Of a stretch of 34,007 bases of DNA, positions 18,692 to 26,915 are shown in pieces. Within the stretch, counting starts at the first letter, position 1; the number at the start of each line of letters is the position of its first letter. A program made the translations under genes and the position numbers. Under the pieces are notes generated by a model. The model worked only from the letters and a program-made list of their open reading frames with translations. It did not search any database and had not been told where the DNA came from. Source of the stretch: Clostridiales bacterium (GTDB lineage: Bacteria > Bacillota > Clostridia > Christensenellales > CAG-138); contig SVGX01000020.1 in NCBI GenBank assembly GCA_015056105.1, forward strand, positions 1-34,007, given 5' to 3'.

Positions 18692-19807
18692 TCAGATAAG
18701 ATTCATACCGGTTTCCTTGTTGAACATATGCACCACGTTGCCGCCGAAGGTGAAGTCCACCTTTGTGCCGAAGGTAAGATCCTGCTCACGGGCACCAAGG
18801 TCCAGCGTGGGGATGATGATGACCACATCCTTGCCGCCCATATTGGCATGCAGATGGATGGAACTGCCCATCATTTCGGAAACATCCACCGTTGCGGTAA
18901 TATGGGCATCCGCATCGCTTCTCGAGAGCATGATATGCTCGGGACGGATACCAAGGGTGATATCCTGCGCTTCGGCACCGGCAGCCCGCAGAGCGGCCTG
19001 TTTGTCTTCTGGCAGATAGACCTTCGCGCTGTCAAGCACCACGCTGTATCCCTTTCCGTCCTTTTCAAGACGGCCGTCGAAGAAGTTCATCTGCGGGGAG
19101 CCGATGAAGCCCGCCACGAAGATGTTGGCAGGGTGATTGAACACTTCCTGCGGGGTGCCGATCTGCTGGATGAAGCCATCCTTCATGATCACGATGCGGT
19201 CGCCAAGGGTCATGGCTTCGGTCTGATCGTGGGTCACGTAGACAAAGGTGGTGTTGATGCGCTGGCGGAGCTTGATGATCTCCGCGCGCATCTGGTTGCG
19301 CAGCTTGGCATCCAGGTTGGAAAGGGGTTCATCCATCAGGAATACCTGCGGATCGCGCACAATGGCACGGCCAATGGCAACGCGCTGCCGCTGACCGCCG
19401 GAAAGAGCCTTGGGCTTACGGTCAAGGTACTCTGTAATATCGAGGATCTCCGCAGCCTCACGCACCTTTTGGTCGATGACTTTCTTCTTCTCTTTGCGGA
19501 GTTTCAGGGCGAACGCCATGTTTTCATAGACCGTCATGTGCGGATACAGTGCGTAGTTCTGGAATACCATCGCGATATCGCGGTCTTTGGGCGGCACATC
19601 GTTCACAAGCTTGTCGCCGATGTATAGCTCGCCGGAAGAGATCTCTTCAAGACCCGCCACCATGCGCAGCGTGGTGGATTTCCCGCAGCCAGAGGGGCCG
19701 ACCAGTACGATGAATTCCTTGTCTGCGATCGTAAGATTGAATTCCTGGACCGCCACTACGTTTTTGTCGTAGACCTTCTTGACATCCTTTAACGTGACCT
19801 TTGCCAT
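18692..19807 (-). CDS. ABC transporter ATP-binding protein, MsmK/UgpC type
   Basis: [114 protein letters not shown]. Confidence 0.95.
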   Translation of the reverse strand: MAKVTLKDVKKVYDKNVVAVQEFNLTIADKEFIVLVGPSGCGKSTTLRMVAGLEEISSGELYIGDKLVNDVPPKDRDIAMVFQNYALYPHMTVYENMAFALKLRKEKKKVIDQKVREAAEILDITEYLDRKPKALSGGQRQRVAIGRAIVRDPQVFLMDEPLSNLDAKLRNQMRAEIIKLRQRINTTFVYVTHDQTEAMTLGDRIVIMKDGFIQQIGTPQEVFNHPANIFVAGFIGSPQMNFFDGRLEKDGKGYSVVLDSAKVYLPEDKQAALRAAGAEAQDITLGIRPEHIMLSRSDADAHITATVDVSEMMGSSIHLHANMGGKDVVIIIPTLDLGAREQDLTFGTKVDFTFGGNVVHMFNKETGMNLI

Positions 19808-20079
19808 ATTTCCCGGCTTTGGCGGCAAAGCCTCCGCTCATGTCGCCTCACACGCGCAGGCAGGCTGCGCCGTGCATTACGGCAGGTCTCCACACTGCCG
19901 CACCGCAAGCCAAACGGTAAAACGCTCCTTTTCTTTCGTACCGCCACGCATTTTGTGGAGTGCATGGCAGCCGCATGTTCATACATGGGAGCGTTCCCCT
20001 ATTCTGTGAAATTATCCCTTCTATGCATGTGGTATGCGAAAAGGCCGAAATGACTGTATTTTACCCGGATTTTTATATA

Positions 20080-20580
20080 TTAAAGTATAAGCTCCAGCGT
20101 GTGCTCCGTTTCATCTGAAGCGACCGGTGAAAAGCCCAGCGCAAGATGCATCCGCAGGGAAGCTTCGTTCCATTTGTAAACGGTGGAACCGCTGATCTTT
20201 TTTATACCAAGACTTCGAAGCCGTTCGATCACCGTTTTCATCACCGCCATGCCGATGCCTTTTCCCCGAAACCGCTCAAACCAGATGGCAACAGGCGGGT
20301 TTTCCGCTTTCACCGTTACATCACCAATGGGAATGAATGCCCCGTTTTCAAGGGTTTCGATGAAATACAGCTCGCCATGGGCATCAAGATATTCGCACAT
20401 CCCTTTCACATAAGAAAGATCCGGTTTTTGCGCATCGTCGAAGATCCCTTCCGAGTTTTGGTAGACATAAGGATCCTGATACCCGGGAAGAAGCAGAGCG
20501 TAGTTTCCATCGTATTTTCTCAGGCGAAGGTCATCCCGGATGGGAATGATCTCCGGCTGTGGAATATCCGCAAAAGGCAT
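20080..20580 (-). CDS. GNAT family N-acetyltransferase
   Basis: PPVAIWFERFRGKGIGMAVMKTVIERLRSLGIKKISGSTVYKWNEASLRMHLALGF. Confidence 0.8.
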   Translation of the reverse strand: MPFADIPQPEIIPIRDDLRLRKYDGNYALLLPGYQDPYVYQNSEGIFDDAQKPDLSYVKGMCEYLDAHGELYFIETLENGAFIPIGDVTVKAENPPVAIWFERFRGKGIGMAVMKTVIERLRSLGIKKISGSTVYKWNEASLRMHLALGFSPVASDETEHTLELIL

Positions 20581-20581
20581 A

Positions 20582-21370
20582 TTATATTTCCTCCCCATCC
20601 ACCATGCTTCTTAGCCGCTTTGCCGCTTTTGCCGCCCAGGCAAGGTATGCTTCCGGGGAAATATTGCTGTAGCGGTCGCGCCGGTACAGTTCCAGCATCA
20701 GCGTACCGCTGTAGTTTGCTTCCCGCAGCATCCGTGCCACATAGCCGTAATCAAGGGTGCCGTCAAAGGGGATAAGATGCTCATCCCGGTCCGCTATGCC
20801 GTGGTTGTCGTGAATGTGGGTGGTGATGAGCCGTTTGCCGAAAAGAGGCATATACCGCATGCCGCCCGCAAGGCTCTGTTCGTGGCCGCAGTCCCAGCAA
20901 AAGCCCGCGGCGGCATCATCAAAGGTCTCCATGGCCCAGGCGAGATTTGCAAGCTTCCTTTGGTTTTCAAAGGCGATCTTCACGCCCCTCTTCCGTGCAT
21001 ATTCCACAAGTTTCCCAAACCGCAGCCTGCCGATATCCGTTACAGGCGGTGCATTGACGCCGGAGGAAAGATGCACCACAGCGATCTTGGCACCTGCGAT
21101 AAGACAGTGCTCCACCGCTTCCCGCAGCTCCGCAAGCATGGCATCGCCGCCTTCCCCGGGCAACCAGATATCGTTGATATGGGAAAAGGGCGCATGCAGC
21201 GTTTCGCAGCAAATACCGTGCTTTGCACAGAGCGCCGCAGCAGCTTCCTGTTCTTTCAGCGGCAGCGTTTTCATAAAGGTGGCCGTAAAGCCAAGAGCTG
21301 CTATTTCCCTCAAAAAGGCGTTATCATCCATTCCTTTTATCGTGTGCATATTCATGCCGATCCTTCGCAT
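20582..21370 (-). CDS. Sugar phosphate isomerase/epimerase (AP endonuclease 2-like TIM barrel)
   Basis: LHAPFSHINDIWLPG, IAVVHLSSG, IAFENQRKLAN, CWDCGHEQSLAGG, THIHDNHGIADRDEHLIPFDGTLDYGYV, TLMLELYRRDRY. Confidence 0.88.
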   Translation of the reverse strand: MRRIGMNMHTIKGMDDNAFLREIAALGFTATFMKTLPLKEQEAAAALCAKHGICCETLHAPFSHINDIWLPGEGGDAMLAELREAVEHCLIAGAKIAVVHLSSGVNAPPVTDIGRLRFGKLVEYARKRGVKIAFENQRKLANLAWAMETFDDAAAGFCWDCGHEQSLAGGMRYMPLFGKRLITTHIHDNHGIADRDEHLIPFDGTLDYGYVARMLREANYSGTLMLELYRRDRYSNISPEAYLAWAAKAAKRLRSMVDGEEI

Positions 21371-21524
21371 GCGGCCGCTCCTCCTCGATAAAACTGTATT
21401 TTTATTGTACAGCCTTTACTCTGCTGCGTCACGTTTTTTCTCAAGACGGCCGAAGCCGCCCGGCAATCGTGCCGGGCAGCCTCGGTATGGGGATCATGCA
21501 TAGCAAAGCCTGTAATTATTCTCT

Positions 21525-21938
21525 TTAGCCTTCCGCTTTGAGGGCATAGGAGGCACCTGCGGTGACATCGGTCATATCCACGCCGGTCGTAGCATATTCG
21601 CCGTCAATGTAGAATGCCCAGTAAAGCGCATCCTCTTCCCAGCTGAGGGTCTCGCCGTTAACGGTTGTCACATAAAGGCCGTATTCGCTTTCTTCGCCGG
21701 CGATAAGCTCAACGGCAAGCAGCGCTTCGCCGACGGTCTTGGCATCGGTATTGACGGTCACGGCAATTGTTTCGCCGTCTTTACCCGTGATCTCAAGGGC
21801 AAATGCACTCGCGCCTTCGCCGAGCACATCGCCGTCCTTCGCCACGGCAGTGGCTTCGGTGTCACCTGCTTTGTCTGCACAGGCAAAAAGGGACAGCGCC
21901 ATCGTAAGCGCAAGAAGCAGAACAAGAATCTTTTTCAT
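21525..21938 (-). CDS. DUF4430 domain lipoprotein (predicted corrinoid-binding, transcobalamin-like)
   Basis: MKKILVLLLALTMALSLFACADK lipobox; TVNTDAKTVGEALLAVELIAGEESEYGLYVTTVNGETLSWEEDALYWAFYIDGEYATTGVDMTDVTAGASYALKAEG, a DUF4430 pattern; RBS AGGAG before ATG at 21938. Confidence 0.85.
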   Translation of the reverse strand: MKKILVLLLALTMALSLFACADKAGDTEATAVAKDGDVLGEGASAFALEITGKDGETIAVTVNTDAKTVGEALLAVELIAGEESEYGLYVTTVNGETLSWEEDALYWAFYIDGEYATTGVDMTDVTAGASYALKAEG

Positions 21939-22123
21939 TTTTTCATTCTCCTTTGTTTTAATCTTCCCCACGCCGGGGCCCACGGCGATGGGATAGGATA
22001 CAGCCCGCCTCCGCCTTCTTACCTTTTCATTTACGGCGGCGGTCACATACAGGTTTTTCACCTGCTTGGCAGGCCATGCTATCTTTTACAGCAAGCTGTA
22101 AAGACCGGTTTATGCGGGGCAAC

Positions 22124-22157
22124 AAAAAAGCGGCAATTCCTTTTTTGGAATCGCCGC
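22124..22157 (-). terminator. Terminator of the cobalamin riboswitch (expression platform)
   Basis: GCGGCGATTCC-AAAAAA-GGAATTGCCGC-TTTTTTG on minus strand. Confidence 0.85.
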
Positions 22158-22199
22158 AGCCGTTTTCCCGCGTCGTTTTCACCATTGCCCGTACTTGCA

Positions 22200-22413
22200 G
22201 GCAGAAGATGAACAAGATCGTCAAAGCAGTTCTCCTGACTTATGCATCAAAAGCTTTCACACAGCCTTCTCAGGTCTCCCCAATGGCCGGCTTTCACCAA
22301 TGTGTGAAGCCTCCGCATTTACAGTGGCGGTACCGTTCGTGAATTGCACACGATTCTCTTTCACCGCAGGGCTTTTACCGCACCCGCAGCTACTTCGGCG
22401 ATGATTCTGTTGT
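22200..22413 (-). promoter_or_regulatory. Cobalamin riboswitch (canonical) upstream of DUF4430 gene
   Basis: Minus strand contains GAATCGTGTGCAATTCACGAACGGTACCGCCACTGTAA and the B12 box AAGTCAGGAGAACTGCTTTGACGA, in canonical order and orientation. Confidence 0.92.
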
Positions 22414-22419
22414 GGCGTA

Positions 22420-22448
22420 AGGATATCACCCGCAGAAAAATTTGTCAA
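22420..22448 (-). promoter_or_regulatory. Promoter of DUF4430 riboswitch transcript
   Basis: Minus strand TTGACA (22443-22448), 17 nt spacer, TATCCT (22420-22425). Confidence 0.65.
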
Positions 22449-22463
22449 CCGCTAATTTTTTGA

Positions 22464-22492
22464 TTGCGAACGGCAAGGAATTGTGTTAGTAT
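22464..22492 (+). promoter_or_regulatory. Divergent promoter of ECF operon leader
   Basis: TTGCGA (22464-22469), 17 nt spacer, TAGTAT (22487-22492). Confidence 0.6.
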
Positions 22493-22498
22493 TTGTTT

Positions 22499-22717
22499 GC
22501 ATGCAAAAGCATGCGATGCATCCGATCAAAGGTTTCGGAATGGGGAAATCCCAACGGTACCAAGCCGCCGTAGACGGACACATATGCCCGATGTTCTCAT
22601 TGGCAAGCGCTGAGAAGAGACATCGCCACGGGCGTCCGGAGTCGGAATACAGGCCTTCGATCCGAGTGCGCAGGACTCTTGGGGGCTGTCCGGCGAGGCT
22701 TTTTGCACAGTTTATCC
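22499..22717 (+). promoter_or_regulatory. Divergent/atypical cobalamin-riboswitch-like leader upstream of ecfT
   Basis: CGGAATGGGGAAATCCCAACGGTACC...GCCGCCGTAGACGGA aligns by eye with the cobalamin core; B12-box-like GAGTCGGAATACAGGCCTTCG (22639-22659); P2-like pairing GATCAAAGG (22524-22532) with CCTTCGATC (22654-22662), one mismatch. Confidence 0.65.
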
Positions 22718-22746
22718 GCTCCCGTTTCCGGGAGCTTTTTCTTTTT
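22718..22746 (+). terminator. Terminator of the ECF leader (expression platform)
   Basis: GCTCCCG-tttc-CGGGAGC-TTTTTCTTTTT directly before the ecfT RBS. Confidence 0.85.
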
Positions 22747-22761
22747 ACGGAGGTCGTTTTC

Positions 22762-23643
22762 TTGAAGCAAGATGCGTTTTCCCGCTGCCACCCGGCGGTG
22801 AGCTTTCTGTTTTTCATCCTTGTGATGCTCTTTGGTGTACTCATCCAGCATCCGGCATTTGTTCTTGGCGGAATATGCGCGGCGCTCTCATATTACCTTC
22901 TGCTTACGGGCGCAAAAGGGCTTAAGTTCCTGCTCTTTTCCCTTCCCGCGCTGATTTTGATCGCGCTTCTGAATCCCCTTGCGAACCGCAGCGGCAAAAC
23001 GCTGCTTTTCACCGTTTTCAACATCCCCTACCCCCTCGAATCCCTTGTTTACGGCACGGTGCTTTCCGGCATCTTCCTGCTGATGATACTCTGGTGCGGC
23101 TGCTGCGGCGCCGTGATGACCAGCGACAAATTCACAAGCTTATTTGCGAACCTGATCCCCGCCCTATCGCTGCTTCTTGTGATGGTGCTTCGCATGATCC
23201 CGAATTTCATGCGAAAAGGCCGGCAGATCACCGGCGCACGGATGGCCATCGGCAAAAGCGTTGGCGGCGATGCCAAATATACGGAAAAAGCAAAAAACGG
23301 CATGCTGCTTCTGAGCAGCCTTACCGATTGGGCACTTGAAGGCAGCATCGTCACCGCCGATTCCATGCGCAGCAGGGGCTACGGCACAGCAAAGAGGACA
23401 AGCTTCATGCAATACCGCTTTACCCTGCGCGACGGTATCCTGATGGTGCTGATGGGGTTCCTTGGCGCGGGCGTGATCGTTTCCATGTTCCGGGGCAATA
23501 CAGCCGCCGCCTTTACGCCGCTTTGGGATGTAGCGCCCCTTTCCCCCTTCGGCCTTGGCTGTTATCTGCTGCTTTTGCTTCTTCCCACTTTTCTGCATCT
23601 GAAGGAGGCCCTTACATGGCACATTTTGAGATCCGGGATCTGA
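22762..23643 (+). CDS. ecfT: ECF transporter transmembrane T component (EcfT/CbiQ-like), TTG start
   Basis: VSFLFFILVMLFGVLIQHPAFVLGG..., LRMIPNFMRKGRQITGARM, ADSMRSRGYGTAKRTSF (CbiQ-type A-R-G motif region); SD ACGGAGG 8 nt upstream of TTG; longer ORF would run through the riboswitch. Confidence 0.87.
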   Translation: MKQDAFSRCHPAVSFLFFILVMLFGVLIQHPAFVLGGICAALSYYLLLTGAKGLKFLLFSLPALILIALLNPLANRSGKTLLFTVFNIPYPLESLVYGTVLSGIFLLMILWCGCCGAVMTSDKFTSLFANLIPALSLLLVMVLRMIPNFMRKGRQITGARMAIGKSVGGDAKYTEKAKNGMLLLSSLTDWALEGSIVTADSMRSRGYGTAKRTSFMQYRFTLRDGILMVLMGFLGAGVIVSMFRGNTAAAFTPLWDVAPLSPFGLGCYLLLLLLPTFLHLKEALTWHILRSGI

Positions 23644-25280
23644 GCTTTTCCCACGCCACGGCACGGGGAAAGGAATCCCTTTCCCATGTGGATCTCACTG
23701 TGGAAAAAGGCGAATATATTGTGCTTTGCGGCAGGTCCGGCAGCGGCAAAACAACGCTGCTGCGGCATCTGAAAACCGTGCTTGCCCCCGGCGGCAAAAA
23801 GAGCGGCGCCGTGCTCTTTGACGGCAGGCCTCTTGAAGACATACCTGTCGGCGAACAGGCCGCAAAGATCGGCTTTGTAATGCAGGATCCGGATGACCAG
23901 ATCGTAACGGACAAGGTATGGCATGAACTTGCCTTCGGCCTTGAAAGCCTTGGCGTAGAGCCGAGAGCCATGCGGGCCCGCGTGGCGGAAATGGCATGTT
24001 ATTTCGGCATACAGGATTGGTTCCACCGGGATGTGGAATACCTGAGCGGCGGTCAGAAGCAGCTTTTAAACCTTGCTTCCGTCATGGCCATGCAGCCGGA
24101 AGTGCTGATTCTCGATGAACCCACAAGCCAGCTTGATCCTATCGCCGCTTCGGATTTTCTCAACACTGTCAGAAAGATCAACATTGAGCTTGGCACCACC
24201 GTCATCCTGACGGAGCACCGCCTTGAAGATATATTTCCCTATGCGGACCGGGCAGTGGTCATGGAGGGCGGCCGGATCATCGCGGATGATGTCCCGGGAA
24301 ATATCGGCGCAAAACTTTGGGCGCAGAAAAGTGAAATGTTTTCTGCCATGCCTGCGCCGGTGCGTGTGTTTTACGGCGCAGATCAGCAGGGTTCCTCTCC
24401 CCTTACGGTCAGAGACGGGCGTACCTGGCTCAGCCGCAGCTTCCCGGAAGGCGCAGCGATCAAGGCGCTTCCCGATGTGCCCCTCCCTTTGCCGGGCGAT
24501 CCACCGGCACTTTCCTTAAAAGAAGTCTGGTTTCGCTATGAAAAGGAAGGCGCCGACATCCTGCGGGGCGTCAATGCGGAAGTGCCGCAGGGCTGTATTT
24601 ACGGCATCGTCGGCGGCAACGGCGCGGGAAAATCCACCGCGCTCAAAGCCATTGCGGGCATCGTAAAGCCCTACAGGGGCAAGGTAAAACTCTTCGGCAA
24701 GCCTATTGAAAAGCATAAAGCCGCGGAGCTGTTCCACGGCGGTCTCGCCATGCTGCCCCAGGATCCCAAGAGCCTTTTTGCGGCGAAAACCGTCCGCGAA
24801 GAGCTGCTTGAAATGTGCAAGGACGAAGCGAAGATCGCTGCCGCTGCGGAAAACTGCGATATCCTCACCATCCTCGAAAGCCACCCCTATGACCTTTCCG
24901 GCGGCGAACAGCAGCGCGCAGCCCTTGCAAAGGTGTTGCTGACTGAACCGAAGCTGCTGCTGCTTGATGAGCCCACAAAGGGCATTGACGGTTTCTTTAA
25001 GGAAAAGCTGGCGGAGATCCTGAAAAAGCTGACCGCTGCGGGTATCACCGTGATCATGGTATCCCACGATGTGGAATTCTGTGCCAAACATGCGGATCTT
25101 GTTTCCATGTTCTTTGACGGGCAGATCCTTACCACCGATACGCCGCGGCACTTCTTCGGCGGCAACAGCTTCTATACCACCGCCGCCAACCGTATGAGCC
25201 GCCATGTGTTTTCCATGGCTGTTACGGCGGAAGATGTGGTCGCCCTTTACCGCAGCAACCGGGAACAGGCACAGAAATGA
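23616..25280 (+). CDS. ECF transporter ATPase, two fused ABC domains (EcfA1-EcfA2 type)
   Basis: Two Walker A motifs (GRSGSGKTTLL; GGNGAGKSTALK), two signature motifs (LSGGQKQLLNLA; LSGGEQQRAALA); overlaps ecfT stop. Confidence 0.95.
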   Translation: MAHFEIRDLSFSHATARGKESLSHVDLTVEKGEYIVLCGRSGSGKTTLLRHLKTVLAPGGKKSGAVLFDGRPLEDIPVGEQAAKIGFVMQDPDDQIVTDKVWHELAFGLESLGVEPRAMRARVAEMACYFGIQDWFHRDVEYLSGGQKQLLNLASVMAMQPEVLILDEPTSQLDPIAASDFLNTVRKINIELGTTVILTEHRLEDIFPYADRAVVMEGGRIIADDVPGNIGAKLWAQKSEMFSAMPAPVRVFYGADQQGSSPLTVRDGRTWLSRSFPEGAAIKALPDVPLPLPGDPPALSLKEVWFRYEKEGADILRGVNAEVPQGCIYGIVGGNGAGKSTALKAIAGIVKPYRGKVKLFGKPIEKHKAAELFHGGLAMLPQDPKSLFAAKTVREELLEMCKDEAKIAAAAENCDILTILESHPYDLSGGEQQRAALAKVLLTEPKLLLLDEPTKGIDGFFKEKLAEILKKLTAAGITVIMVSHDVEFCAKHADLVSMFFDGQILTTDTPRHFFGGNSFYTTAANRMSRHVFSMAVTAEDVVALYRSNREQAQK

Positions 25281-25347
25281 CACGCTCGTTTCCACAGAAG
25301 AAAACAAACGGCGCTTTGCCGTGAAGAGAAAAGGAAACCATTCTGCG

Positions 25348-25932
25348 ATGAAACAGGAGCTGTTCACACTTGCGGCGCAAATGGGCTTCCATGCGGCGCT
25401 CATCCCCACGGAAGATGTGCCTGTAGATGGAAAATTCCGCGCTTTCTGCGAAGAAAACCTTTGCGGCCGGTATAACGCAAACTATTCCTGCCCGCCGGAT
25501 TGCGGCAGCGTGGAAGAGCTTCATGAAAGGCTGCTGCGGGAAAGGCATGCTCTTGTCGTTGAAACGGTACACCCCATTGAAAGCTATCAGGATAAAGCTG
25601 CCGTCCTGCAAGCAAAAACCAGTCACAACAAGGCTGTACTTCACCTGATGGAAGAGATGCACCGCCGCGGATATCAGGGCTTCTGCACGGGCTACAACGG
25701 CTGCCCGCTGTGCGAACCCTGCCTCAGAACAAAAAACCTGCCCTGCAGGTACCCCAGTCGGCGTATCAGCTGCATGAGCGCATACTGCATTGATGTGGCT
25801 TCCCTTGCGGCGCACTGCGGCCTTCCCTTTGCATGGGATCCCCGGAAGCTTCACCTTTTCGGGCTGATCGCCTTCCGCAGCGGCAATGCCGAATGCCCTT
25901 CCCCAACAGGAGGAACCTATGAAAAAAGCTAA
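25348..25932 (+). CDS. DUF2284 predicted metal-binding protein
   Basis: FCEENLCGRYNANYSCPPDCGSVEEL...CTGYNGCPLCEPCLRTKNLPCRYPSRRISCMSAYCIDV; Cys-rich DUF2284 pattern. Confidence 0.85.
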   Translation: MKQELFTLAAQMGFHAALIPTEDVPVDGKFRAFCEENLCGRYNANYSCPPDCGSVEELHERLLRERHALVVETVHPIESYQDKAAVLQAKTSHNKAVLHLMEEMHRRGYQGFCTGYNGCPLCEPCLRTKNLPCRYPSRRISCMSAYCIDVASLAAHCGLPFAWDPRKLHLFGLIAFRSGNAECPSPTGGTYEKS

Positions 25933-26614
25933 GATCGCGACGGTCATCGCGCTGATCCTGATCCCGCTGACAGTCATCTTCGGCAGAAAGCTGCCGGGCC
26001 GCTCCTATTATATGACGAGCATGCTCGTGATCGCGGAGATCATGGTACCCTTTTTCCTTTCCTTTGAAGGCAGAAAGCCGCAGGCGCGGGAGCTTGTTCT
26101 TCTCGCTGTGCTCTCCGCCCTTGCCATTGCAAGCCGCGTGGTGATCCCCATTCCCAATTTTAAAGCCACCTATGCGGTGATCATGCTTGCGGGCATCGCC
26201 TTCGGTGCGGAAAGCGGCTTCCTTGTCGGCGCAGTCACGGCGCTTGCCAGCAACTTTTTCTTCGGACAGGGGCCGCACACGCCGTGGCAGATGATGGCCT
26301 ATGGCGTAAGCGGCCTTGTGATGGGGCTGTTGTTTGCAAAAGGATGCCTGCCCCACAATCGACTTGCGATGGGATTCTCCGGCGCCGCGGCAGTCATGCT
26401 GATTACGGGCCCGCTTCTTGATTCAAGCTCCGTCTTTATCATGCTTTCAAGGCTCAGCCCGGAAAACATCCTCGCGATTTACCTTGCGGGTGTCCCCATT
26501 AACGCAAGCCAAGCGGTCTGCACATTCATCATACTCTTTCTTCTCGGCAAACCTTTCCTTGAGAAGCTGGAGCGCATCAAGCTCAGGTATGGGATGGGCG
26601 ATACGGTAAATTGA
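25919..26614 (+). CDS. ECF transporter substrate-binding S component (predicted cobalamin-type)
   Basis: MKKAKIATVIALILIPLTVIFGRKLPGRSYYMTSMLVIAEIMVPFF...VVIPIPNFKATYAVIMLAGIAFGAESGFLVGAVTALASNFFFGQGPHTPWQM; overlaps DUF2284 stop. Confidence 0.87.
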   Translation: MKKAKIATVIALILIPLTVIFGRKLPGRSYYMTSMLVIAEIMVPFFLSFEGRKPQARELVLLAVLSALAIASRVVIPIPNFKATYAVIMLAGIAFGAESGFLVGAVTALASNFFFGQGPHTPWQMMAYGVSGLVMGLLFAKGCLPHNRLAMGFSGAAAVMLITGPLLDSSSVFIMLSRLSPENILAIYLAGVPINASQAVCTFIILFLLGKPFLEKLERIKLRYGMGDTVN

Positions 26615-26623
26615 TAAGAAAAG

Positions 26624-26668
26624 AAAAGCGGGAACACATCGATCGAAATATTCCCGCTTTTGTTTCTT
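26624..26668 (+). terminator. Terminator of ECF operon
   Basis: AAAAGCGGGAA-loop-TTCCCGCTTTTGTTTCTTTTT. Confidence 0.75.
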
Positions 26669-26823
26669 TTTGAAGCATAAAGATGGCAGGCCGCATAATG
26701 GTCTTTATCCACCTTGTGGAAATCCGGCGTGACCCTGGTGCAGATATCCTTGCAGTAATCGCAGCGGGGCGCAAAGCGACAGCCCGCAGGCGGATCGATG
26801 GGCGCTGTGATCTTGCTCCGCAT
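26660..26823 (-). pseudogene. C-terminal remnant of an oligopeptide ABC transporter ATPase (OppD/DppD type)
   Basis: ITAPIDPPAGCRFAPRCDYCKDICTRVTPDFHKVDKDHYAACHLY is the Cys-motif C-terminus of Opp/Dpp ATPases; no ABC domain upstream; reading frame runs into the ECF terminator. Confidence 0.8.
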
Positions 26824-26915
26824 TTATTTTTGGCTATTGTGTTTGCATCCTTTTCGCACTAAAATGGTTATGTCCGGGTAATAAAACCGGTTTGGATACG
26901 GAAGGGATCGTGCAT

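Noticed and set aside
21939-22061. N-terminal extension of the DUF4430 ORF
   Set aside because: Arg-rich extension upstream of a good signal peptide/lipobox and RBS; treated as leader.
22531-22560. Resemblance of GGTTTCGGAATGGGGAAATCCCAAC to a 23S rRNA domain I segment
   Set aside because: Short local similarity only; the surrounding sequence is not rRNA and fits the cobalamin-riboswitch layout better.
22483-22761. N-terminal extension of the ecfT ORF (from ATG at 22483)
   Set aside because: Would translate the promoter, riboswitch-like leader and terminator; the TTG at 22762 has a proper Shine-Dalgarno.
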